Program-made: the position numbers and the translations under genes
Assembly (NCBI GenBank): GCA_900073065.1
Contig: FJOG01000053.1
Span: 219,916 to 283,915 of the forward strand
Source: Phialocephala subalpina
Lineage: Eukaryota; Ascomycota; Leotiomycetes; Helotiales; Mollisiaceae
Direction of reading: 5' to 3'
DNA: 64,000 nucleotides
The notes under the pieces: generated by a model
The model's database searches: none
Seen by the model: the letters and a program-made list of their open reading frames with translations, nothing else
What the model was told of the DNA's origin: nothing
In this document: piece after piece, positions 47,120 to 57,183 of the stretch
How the letters are laid out: each line of letters begins with the position of its first letter
How positions within the stretch are numbered: the first letter of the stretch is position 1

Positions 47120-50100
47120 TCAATCCAACCCCATTTTCATACCTAGGTGTAAATTCCCCAAAGTAATATTCTCGACAGCCTGAAATTCCGCCAATCCGTA
47201 CTTACTCCCTTCTTTCCCGAGTCCACTCTCTTTGATACCACCAAACGGCGCCTCACACGCGCTGATCACTCCAGTATTAACGCCAACCATACCTACCTCG
47301 AGGGCGTTTGCCACCCTCCAAATCTTCCTCAGGTCATTCGAGAACAAGTATCCTGCTAGCCCAAACTCCGTATCGTTCACCTGAGCAACAACATCATCTT
47401 CCATCTCGAACTTGAACAAGGGTGCCAGCGGCTCAAATGTCTCCCCCCGCGCGACCAACATCTTAGAGGTGATGCCTGTGAGCAGAGCCGGCTGAATCAG
47501 ATAGCCCGCAGCATCAGAACACTTTCCGCCCACGACAAGCATTGCCCCCTTGGAAACAGCATCGTCGATGTGCTCCTTAGTCTTCTTCACCGCGACCTCA
47601 TTGATGAGCGGTCCATGCGTGACACTCGGATCGAGCCCGCTGCCAATCTTGAACCCTGCCATACGCTCCTTCAACTTCTCAAAAAACTCATCGTGGGTCC
47701 CGCTCTGGATATAGAGTCTATTCGCGCATACACAGGTCTGCCCACTGCATCGTAATTTGCAAGCAAGCACACCCGCAACAGCAATATCCACGTCGGCGTC
47801 ATTAAATACGATATACGGCGCGTTCCCATCGAGCTCCATGCCGACTTTCTTCATTGTCTTGGCTGCCTTTTCGGTGATCATTTTTCCAACTCTAGTCGAA
47901 CCTGTGAAGCTGATTTTCTTAATCAGAGGATGTGTATATAGCTCTGTCACCGCGTTTCGATCCTTCGTCGTAACGACCTGGATCACATTCGGTGGAATAC
48001 CGGCTTGCACGCGAGAGCCGTCAATGCGAGCGTACAGAGCGGTGTCTCACTGGGCGGCTTGACAACTACTGTACACCCGGCTGCAATTGCGGGTGCAAGC
48101 TTCCGCGTGATCATGGCGATGGGGAAATTCCACGGGGTAATAATGCCACAGACTCCTATAGGCTGACGAATAACGATATTCGTGCTGCCGAGATGTCGAG
48201 ATGGGATCACATCGCCATAAGAACGTACTGCTTCCTCCGCGAACCACGTAATGAATGACACACCATATTCAACCTCAGCCTCTGCTTCTGCCAGTGTCTT
48301 TCCGTTCTCCATAGTCAAGATCACGCCTAGATCTTTGGCATGTTGGCGGATGAGTGCTGCCCGGGCGTGGAGCATCTTCGCTCGGGCAGTCTCCTGTGTA
48401 GTTTTGAAGACTTTGAAGGCTGTGTGGGCATGTTCGATAGCGGTGGCGAAATCCTTAATAGTGAGATTTGCGACATTGGCGATGACTTTAACCGAATTCC
48501 CGTGCCAAAGCACATCCCTGCCAAAAGCACACACCAAAAAAACCATTAAAATACTCCACTATAATTATTAAATAATGGCTAGAGTAGATAAATTAGCACT
48601 TGTTATAGCCGCAGTGGATGCGTTTCGAAGAGGAGATTATGCTTTATTTACTGCTGCAGTACATGCAAAAGGGGTGCACTTTATAGTTGTTTAACGGCGC
48701 TTAAATGGCCTTATTAAGATTCGCCGGGAGGCTAACGCCTTTTACTACTAATGCCTCACTAATACCGAAGAAAAGCTGCTTATTGCTCGAATCAATGAGC
48801 TAACTAATCGAGGAATACCTTTACTAATCAAATTGTCAAGAATTTAGCGGAGGAAATCAAGGGAAAAGAGGTAGAAAAAAACTAGCCGGCCGAATTTTGT
48901 AAGAAGTATAAGCTCAAACTAAAAAGTGCGTACTTATATAACTTGGATAATTTGCGTGTATTTATAGAGCGTATACTTATATCTATTCCGCTTTTTACGT
49001 TAGTAATATATTTTGAATATTATTATTTTCTTACTTATTAAAAATTTAACTAATTAATTCGAGATATTTAATTCGTTTAAATCATCGAAAAATACTATAT
49101 TATAGCCGATAATATTTATAATTTCGACGAGAAAAGCTTTCTTATTAGTATAGCACGTATAATAAAGAGGATTATATCGTTAGAAATATATAAATCGAAT
49201 AAAATAACGAAAAATAAATAAAATGGAAATAAAGAGTTTATTTCTTTATTAGTATTCGTTTTTGCTATTAGTCGAGCTATATTTCCACTTTTCATTTACC
49301 GCGGCGCTAACGGCGATTTACAAGATACTTAAGTAAAGGATATATAGTTAGAAAATAAAATATTCTTTAGTTTTTCGGAGAATAAATAGAATAATAATGT
49401 AATTAGATTACTTTAACTTTAGAAAGTATTCGAACGGTTTATTAAACTATTTAGTCCTAAGGTAAAACGATTACTTATTATGGATGGCTACTCCTTATAT
49501 ATTAATATAATTTTCGTTAAATGGGTAAACTAATATAAAATCATTATTATAATCTTTTTTCCTTATATAATTCACCGATTGCAACCTTTAAATATAGGCT
49601 TATTTTAGCTTCTTTCGATTGCTTATTTTATAGAGCTCAATAACTTGATAAACTAATTAATAGGAATAATTTTAATATTTAAGCGTTTTTTTTACTCTTT
49701 GTTTAAAACTATTTAAAAAAAGTTTTTTACAGAGAAAAATATTTAATATATATTCGCGAAGCCTAATATTTGGCCTATAAATAATAATGCCGTAGTTTCT
49801 AAGTTTATTTAATCGAAGTAAACCAAAGAAGAAAACTTTAAAGTACTTTTTAATCCTTAAAATAATATAAATATTTATCGTATAAAAAAAGGTTTCGATA
49901 AGGCCTCTTTAGAAAAGAAGCTATAGAAAGTTAATAAGTTTCTCGATACTCTTAAAAAGAAGATTATTAAGCTTTTTATTGCTCAAAAAGAGGTTAGTAA
50001 CTTAAAAGCAATTATTATTTTAGAGTAAAAGAAATACTAAAAAAACAAGAGATTAAATTTGGTAAATAAAGAAATTAAAAGCATTAAAGTTTACTTGCTA

Positions 50101-50815
50101 TTTAAAGTAGTTAAAGCTATAAAATATTATAATAAGTTAAACCGGTTAGTAATAGAAAAAGAGGCGACAAAATAAGAGAGAAAAATTATAAGAGAAATTA
50201 ATAAAATTATAAAAAAAAGAGAAAAAAGAGAAAAAAGCACATTAAACTATTATTTAATTGTAGAAGGATTTAAAGGCGGCGTCGGTTTCCATTTTGGGAA
50301 AGACTTTTACTTTATTTGCCAAGTCGAAATCTATAACGAAACTTTTTAAAGAATTTATTTTAGAGGCTTTTGAGGTTAATACGCTATTTGTTAGTCCTTA
50401 AAAGAAGCAAGACAAAACTCTTAAGAGCTTAATAGTTATACTAAAAGTGTTAGTACTTAACTTAGAGGTAATATAGCTTAGGAAGGGGGGACGGCCTATA
50501 AAATTATTATAACGCTTTAAGAATACAAAATAAAGTTTATAACTATTTAAACTAATTAAATATTAAGTTATCTTTTTAATTTCAAGTCAAAATAACGAGT
50601 GGTTAATTTATAATAAAATTTTAAAGTTAGGGAGTGATATTTTAGTGGGGTGTGCTTTTGATAGGGATATGCTTTGGCACGGGAATTCGGTTATCGGTGG
50701 CGGGATTATAGACGGGGAAAGTGCTATCGCCGCCCACCTACTCACCGCCAACGAAAGATTTATCGTGAAGGATGGAGCTGTCCTGGAGAGCTTTTTTGAT
50801 GCTGGATAGATGCAT
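47120..50815 (-). pseudogene. Succinate-semialdehyde-dehydrogenase-like ALDH pseudogene, split by a transposon
   Basis: On the minus strand the gene begins at 50815 (MHLSSIKKALQDSS), is interrupted by a 2.2-kb transposon (48491-50691) and continues to 47120. The reading on the two sides meets exactly in ...VYNPATD and KVIANVANLTI, so the break lies between codons of the NPAT region. The body has the ALDH landmarks [33 protein letters not shown] and GQTCVCANRLYIQSG. The last is the nucleophile motif of the NADP-type SSADH group (GabD-like). Besides the insertion, a stop TAG at 50738-50740 takes the place of an expected Trp codon in ...VGGE-stop-VGG. A one-base loss near 48010-48013 shifts the frame between TALA and [12 protein letters not shown]. 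The gene is therefore inactive unless these are assembly errors. Confidence 0.85.
48491..50691 (+). mobile_element. Pogo/Fot1-type DNA transposon with TIRs and TA duplication
   Basis: Terminal inverted repeats of about 45 bp (48491-48535 and 50647-50691) start ACCGAATTCCCGTGCCAAAG and differ by a few C-to-T or G-to-A changes. TA flanks both ends (48489-48490, 50692-50693). The inside is AT-rich and RIP-like, but a transposase order can still be traced on the plus strand. An N-terminal helix-turn-helix region begins at 48575 (MARVDKLALVIAAVDAF, then RRLNGL). NLAEEI and W/PAEF-like parts are the CENP-B type domain. RLLIMDGYSLYI (about 49460-49500) matches the DDE motif LLLxDGHxSH, and HPLQPL-like and FTxKNI-like parts follow. 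All are broken by stops. This order fits the Fot1/pogo superfamily. It is non-autonomous today. Confidence 0.75.
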
Positions 50816-51402
50816 AAAAAATGTATTGGTTTTGCCCATGATGAATGTTGCGGAAGTTGACCGTGAAAACTATTGTAGAAGAGGTTTCAATTATCTCGGT
50901 CCTCTTCAAAGACCCTGCTGTCAAGATTGGGGGGGGGGGACTGCGATGTTTTTTGTCCTTCTCGTGCGATAACATAAAACAATCTATGAGGAAAAAAAGA
51001 TGCACTTTCGATTATGTCTCTCTTGTAAATTGATATAGCCGCTTGGAGGGGCATATGCCGACGCGGAGTACGAGAAAATCCCAGCTTTGATTTCTCGCAT
51101 CGGCCAATCTTGTGTATTTTAGAGGTCCAGAACTCATTGATTCCGCTTTAATTCGGTTGTTCAGATGTCGATGGTGGTTGCCAGATTGTAAATCACGTGG
51201 CTGAGAAATGGGGCGGAGGCGGAGTAGCGACTAGTGCGTAGAGCAATTCTCCCTCATTGTCCTACAGTAACTTCATTTGCATGACATCCTCCGAGTTTTG
51301 TAACTCTCGAGTTATAGCCTTCATATTCAATTTAGATGCGAGTTCCTTTTGTATACATTTGTTTTCCCTTGAATCTGGAAACTGCGTACATGATGGACAT
51401 CT
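50816..51402. other. Intergenic, no gene recognised
   Basis: Presumed promoter of the former aldehyde dehydrogenase and 3' region of the SDR gene. A poly-G run lies at about 50931-50939, and AATCACGTGG at about 51191. No supported frame. Confidence 0.4.
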
Positions 51403-52453
51403 TCAGGAACGCATGGCTTCAAGGTTGGGAAGAGGATATCCCCCAATACTCTCAAAGAAGCTTCCCGCACTTGCCATTAAATGCGCAACATCATCTCCCA
51501 GCCACTGGCCCAAAAGAGCTTTCTGCGCAAATTCCATTTCTCTGATAATAGGGCCGCAGGTCTACATGATTCCAATTAGCTCAGAGTAACTTTTTAATGT
51601 ACCGAGCAGTACTATACTTACCAAATAGCAGGCTCCCTTCCTCTCAGGATCCTGGGAGAGAGTTGCAATGACCTTTGCCACTTGTTGCGTCGTATTGCTC
51701 GGGAGGCCGCTGTCGGTCCATTGCTTCGCAAAGCCAACCATGCTCGTGGGCGTGACGAAGGGAGCAACAGCATTGACTCTAATGTTGTGCTGCGCTGCCA
51801 CGAGCTGAGACGACCGCAGCAAGCCCGTGATGGCATGCTTGGAAGAAACATATGCTGCGACACCAGTGCCTCCAACATATCCGGATGTGGAGATGACGAG
51901 GATAATGGAGCCCTTTGACCCATCTGGGAAGCGCTCTTTGTTGTCCTTCATGTGGTGGAGACCCAATCTTAATGCTGCAAGAAGTTGTCAAATGACAAGA
52001 AGCAGCAAATAAAGGATTTCAGAACTTACTATTCAGGGTGCCTTTCACGTTGACATCGATGACCTTAGACGCCCCCATAGCTTCCAGGAGATCCCCATTT
52101 GTGTCAACAGTTTCAACATCTAGTGTCATATGACTCTCCATAACTCCCGCATTCGCAACGACTACCTCTACGCTCCCAAATGTGTTGATTGCCGTCTTAA
52201 ATAGTTTCTTCATCTCACTCCAAATGAGTGTATTAGCCTGAGCGAAGATGGCCCGTGATGGATCAGGCAAGGTGGCTATCAGACTTTCTGCTGCGAAGCG
52301 CGAATGTTCGAGGTCTGCAACCACCACGTTTGCACCGTGGTAGGCGTACAGTCGTACAATGTCCATACCTATCCCTCCGGCTGCGCCGGTGATCACAACA
52401 GTTTTTCCTTTGATGTTACTGAGCAAGGCCGAGTCAAGCTCTATAGACGCCAT
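51403..52453 (-). CDS. Short-chain dehydrogenase/reductase
   Basis: Three exons, complement of 52030-52453, 51622-51974 and 51403-51561 (phases 1 and 0), give 311 residues from MASIELDSALL; an in-frame Met nine codons upstream is less likely. Classical SDR motifs are present: the cofactor loop TGAAGGIG (residues 22-29), an acidic residue after the second strand (VVADLE) suggesting NAD(H), the NAG motif in VVVANAG, the catalytic Ser in VISTSGY, and YVSSK with Tyr near residue 183 and Lys near 187. The last exon of 52 residues is not conserved in most SDRs and was accepted on phase and splice signals. The substrate is unknown. It lies next to the ALDH pseudogene and an orphan ADH exon, so it may be the surviving member of an oxidoreductase group. 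Confidence 0.85.
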
Positions 52454-53098
52454 GTTTGGATGTAATAAAGCGGTAATCAACGGAACGAAGAAAATAGCAA
52501 GTAAACGGGACGTAATTTCTTCCTCGAGGTTTGAGCTAATGTGTTGTGAGCAAAGGAGCTAACGATTAGAAAGTTTGGCGACCAGGAAAGATAGAGAGCG
52601 CTCAAATACCTGCTGAACAAGCCCTCCCGTACCCTCAGAGATTGACTTGTTCGTTACTGCGCCGTCGTTCTGCCCCGGTGGTACAACTTAGTGTGTCTCC
52701 AGTAATCCCACAACAAAGGGATAGTGGCAGTTCTCAACACAACAGTGGAGTTATGCTTGATGCGGCCTTTACAGAAACCCCGAAAGAGGGCTATTCAACA
52801 GGCGACTTTGCTCTCGGCTACACTACCAACCCCGTATCGATATTCCCCGCGAGGCCCGCAAGTCTCACGGCGGATGCAATGACGCAAGACTTGCCCGCAC
52901 GAAGTAGCCGAGTGACGAATGACGATTCCTGGTTCATCGATATCATATAGCCGTGCGCAGCGTGCCAATAATACCAATTGCTTGCCCCGCGATATTTTTA
53001 TCGTTTAGAGTTAATACGGGGCAGATACTGCAGAGACTGGGTTCGACTTCCGAACTCCGAGCTGCGCCTCCGGCCATATATCAAGCCTCATATAGAGG
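52454..53098. other. Intergenic; one unsupported 102-codon frame
   Basis: A plus frame at 52642-52950 has normal composition but no known domain and a Ser/Thr-rich content. It could be a small gene; I have no positive evidence. The 3' part leads into the TIR element at 53099. Confidence 0.3.
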
Positions 53099-53491
53099 GC
53101 GCACTATAGCGGCCAGAGTGGATAGTGCGAACTTTATCAAAAATTTGATATTTGCATCTTTTTAAAATGCAATTAATATACGCATTTAATAAATTCGATT
53201 CGCTCTAAATTATTATTATTATACTTTGATATATTTTTAACGTTATTATATAATTCGTGTATTTCTTTTTATTCGTATTTAATATTTATCTTTTAAATAA
53301 TATATTATAATATTATTTTATTAAAAAAATATAAAATTTATTTTTAATAAATTATAAAGTAATTTATAAAGATTATATAAATATTTTACTAATTTAATAA
53401 TTGATTATATTTATATTTGAGGCAAAAAATAAGGTTTAAATATATTATTTGCGAAAATTGGGCATTATCCACTTTGGTTATTATAATACGC
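53099..53491. mobile_element. Non-autonomous TIR element, copy A (RIP-like)
   Basis: The left end GCGCACTATAGCGGCCAGAGTGGATAGTGC (30 bp, 53099-53128) is matched by its inverted, T/A-enriched version at 53462-53491. The inside is AT-rich. The same right end, in a much less mutated form, occurs at 63044-63073, so this is a repeat family. At 393 bp it has no room for a transposase. Confidence 0.6.
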
Positions 53492-53879
53492 TATCATATA
53501 TTAGGTATATTAGATACTTCCGATTCCTATTTCAACGTGATCTACCGGTGAGCTCTATATACGTCTGGCTGAAATAGCCACGCTTCTCAGCCCCTGGTAC
53601 GTTGGTATTCTCTTCGAGAAACCTTTAATAATTTACGCAAGTGATGAGTAATGAAGAAACGTCCTAAGTTGAGCCATTGCGGGATGCTGTAAATCCCGAC
53701 CCGCTCAACCGAAAAACCCGATAATATCAATTCACTACGATGTGATACTGCAAGCTTGGAATTACGGGGGGAAGATTGATATACTACAATAGATATACAA
53801 GCGGTCTCCTCGTGCCAATAGAATCCTTCCGTACGATAGTGCCTTGCAAAGAATAAATAACGAAAGGTTTCCTATTTGA

Positions 53880-55090
53880 TCTCTATAGAAATTAAAGGTT
53901 TATATTTACAAACTTCTAAATATTTTTATAGACTAATAATTTATTATAATAAGAATAAATTTATAATTAGTTTTTACGATCGATTAAAATATAAAATTAT
54001 TATCGATATTTAATTATTTAATATCAATTAAATAAAAACTCGATTATAAAATCCAAAAAGTAAAAAGAAATTATAAATTTAAAGTCGATAATTTAAAATT
54101 ACTTTAAAACTTTAAAACTTTAAAAACGTTATTATTTCTCGAAATTCGAATTATTTAATTTAATATTATAATAAATAAATTACTCGCCAATTCTTTTTTA
54201 TTTATTATTAGATTCTAATAAATATAATTAATAAGAAGAACTTCGCTATTAAAATAAAATAAATCGAGAAAAACTATTCGAATATAATATTAAATAAATT
54301 AAAACGTATTATTAATAATTAATACGAAGGTTTATTTACGTGATTTATATTTTCTTTTATTAATTATATTCTTTTTATTAATTATATTCTTATTAATTAT
54401 ATTCTTATTAATTGCATTTCTATTAATTATATTCCTTGGATTGGATTATTAATATTAATACTTTTTGGTATTAGTATTCTTTGGTATTAATATTCTCTAA
54501 TATTAATATTCTTTGGTATTAAACTTTTGGTATTAGATCTCTAGTATTAAACCTTTGGCATTAGTACTAAATTATAAGTATTAGATTTTTACCATTAGAT
54601 TTTTGGTATTAGACTTTTAATATTAGACTTTTAATATAAGTATTAATATTAGAAATACGTATTACTTTCTTTTAAAAACTTTATTTAATTTTGAAATTTT
54701 ATAAAACGATTGAATTTATCGAGCCGAGGAAATTTATAATCGAGAAAATAAATAAATAAAAAAATAAAAGAATAAGCAGAAAAAAAAGGGAGGCAAGTAT
54801 ATATACGAGAATTAAATCTAAGAATAATAATATATTTGAATATTAATAAATAAACAAAAAAATAAAAAGTATTTTTAAATAAATTAATTAATAAATATAA
54901 AATAAAATATATTTCAAAATCTCGATTATAGAATATATAATTTGTTATAGTATTATAGACTTATATTATATAGTAATTATTTATAATATATCGAGAAATA
55001 TTCAATATATTATAAAAAATAAATTTATAATTTATAGTTTTAAAATCGATAAATTTATTAATTATTAAAAGACAATTATAGATTTAATAT
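53880..55090. repeat. AT-rich, RIP-like block with tandem-repeat core
   Basis: About 1.2 kb of A/T-dominated sequence. Within it, 54355-54435 repeats ATTAATTATATTCTT, and 54440-54630 repeats variants of TTTGGTATTAATATTC many times. The block is probably a decayed repeat with local slippage expansions. Confidence 0.65.
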
Positions 55091-55689
55091 TACCGTACAA
55101 AATGCATATGACCTTCACCCTATAAGGAAACGCGATTGGGTAGGGAAGTATTAGCCGGACGATTATAATATATCGTTTAATTTGATTTCCTCGTTGATAT
55201 TAGTGAATATAGGGCATTTCAGGAATACCCTTGGAATCATATTGGGATTTAGATACCGAGCAGAACCATATTCGCTTTTATAAAAATGGCATGCTCAAAT
55301 GGGCTTTCATCGAATACCCAGCTAAGTTGCATATCCATCCTTCTCAAACGCCTAAGCCTGGTTTGGATATTACTGCTTCCAAATCCGAAACCTCATATAC
55401 CTAAGCCTCTGGCCCTACTCTCCAGAGACAAGTGACGGGCTCAAAAATCATATTAAACAATTAAAGTGAAGTATTCTTGATTTTTTCCCCCTATCGATCC
55501 ATATATACCGGTTTATAAAATAGAACACTTCGATGGCAATCAACATGAACCCTCCCTATCCTTAGTCTCAGGCCGGCGAGTTGCTCCATCTTTAGCCTTA
55601 GCCTGGGTATTCTTTGTAGTCCCGTTGTTCTGCGCCTTCTCCTCCATGATCCCCCCTCCATTCACTGTCCCGCTGGTGGGACTATCTAG
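55091..55689. other. Intergenic, no gene recognised
   Basis: Transition from the AT-rich block to normal composition; no supported frame. It is the 3' side of the quinone-reductase pseudogene. Confidence 0.35.
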
Positions 55690-56017
55690 TCAGGCGAAGT
55701 TGACCTTGGAGATGGCCTTTCCGAAGTTCTCTCCCTGGATAGTAGCAAGTTCAAGCTCAAGAGCCGAGGGGGATCGAGATCCATCAGCGCCCTGTATATT
55801 GTTAGTCCTAACTTAACATAAAATTGCGAAAGGGAAATAGACTTACGGCAAAGGTTCCGGCGCCCTATGGAGAACCACCACGGACCTCAGACACATTAGT
55901 TAGTTGAGCGAAAGTCTTGGCATATCCCAGAGGAACGTAAATAAGACCGTGATATGTGAGGGTAGACAACGAAGCAATGATAGTGCTCTCTTGTCTGCCA
56001 CCTGGGGTTCCGGTTAA
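55690..56017 (-). pseudogene. WrbA-type NAD(P)H:quinone oxidoreductase, C-terminal pseudogene
   Basis: On the minus strand, the part 55847-56017 reads GTPGGRQESTIIASLSTLTYHGLIYVPLGYAKTF and then SEVRGGSP. After an intron (GTAAGT...TACAG) the part 55690-55791 ends ADGSRSPSALELELAT...GKAISKVNFA and a natural stop. This is the C-terminal half of flavodoxin-fold quinone reductases (WrbA/Pst2 family, including fungal minor allergens of the Alt a 7 type), where GGGQE, THHG, VPxGY and GGSPxGAGT are conserved. A TAG at 55865-55867 stands where Trp or Tyr is expected in SPxGAGTF, and the N-terminal half with the FMN-binding loop is missing or unrecognisable. The relic is normally GC-balanced, so the loss may be recent. 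The family reduces quinones formed from aromatics, which fits the theme of the window. Confidence 0.65.
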
Positions 56018-57183
56018 CGAGCCTAATCGTGGTAATCTGTGCGATCAGGGCCATTTGCCAAAAAGGTATGCTGCCCTACGAAAGAGGTTCTGTACTTGGC
56101 ACAGCTGAGCTCGATCTAACCTTTAAGCATTAGTTACATACAACTCATGACCTCAGAGTTTGAATTCTTCCAAATGATTATCCCGTGCCGGCGGCTCCTT
56201 TGGAAGCAGCCAGTGGAACATCACTCACCATTTTTGGCGCATATTATACCAAGCACGGCCTTGTTTCGTCAGAACAGCTATATTGGGGCTTCACGGACAT
56301 AATAGCGACCGGGGATCTAACCACAGCTCTTGCCATTACAGTACACTTGTGCACCGCATCGGACACCGAGACATTGACAACCGAGTTTGTAGCTTGCTGC
56401 AAAGTTGCTAATGTTGCCTGGCAAGATAACAGCACCCAAAAAGACTTTGAGAATACGAGAGCACCGACACGGACGCAGTAGCGCCTCCACATGTGTGTGG
56501 AGGAGGGCATGGAATGTGGACCCGAGTCAGCTCTGCGACGATTACCTGTTAGTTGCAATATGTCGCGATATTACTCTCCCGTTGTGTCGTGTTTCCAATT
56601 GCGAGTCTCCATACAAACCACCAACTCTCGGACTGTCTTCTGTCGCAGATAGGCACCTATTTATTTCTCGATTATCAAACTAAGGAAGCGTCTGAGATGA
56701 CATAATATCGGATATTTGTACCGCAGAGAAACTTGATTACTGGCTGGTTATTGTCACAGCTGTTGCACCCTGTATGAAAATGGAGGCAGGAGTATGGGTA
56801 TGGTCTGAATAACCCGGAACAACTGAACGATTGTATTAACCTGAAGAAGTACATGATCAAACAATAACAGGTAGGCTCCTGAGCCTATACTTATAATCAA
56901 AAAGACAGTAACTCCTGAAGCCCTGAGTAACTATTCGATTACCGATTCGGTCTCCGGCCGAATATAACCAGCTAATAGCCAGCAGTCAGTCTCCTTGAAC
57001 CTATCACAGAAACGCAGATGCATGGCAAAGCTGAGAAGCAAGACATGTATATTCGTCACAAGCCTATATATCGAACACTGAGTGCAGCACATGATAGCCT
57101 GGCCCTATGCTCAGCTTCCTATGAGCACGCCACGTCCTGGACTGGCAAATTGAATGTCGGTGCTCAGCTGAGGATCTCTATTT
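56018..57183. other. Intergenic, no gene recognised
   Basis: Frames of 98-104 codons at 56185-56558 lie opposite each other and lack known domains. The N-terminal half of the quinone reductase was looked for on the minus strand and not found. Confidence 0.35.

Noticed and set aside
56185..56558. Opposing frames of 98 and 104 codons between the quinone-reductase relic and the large gene
   Set aside because: Neither matches a flavodoxin N-terminus, and they are each other's shadows.
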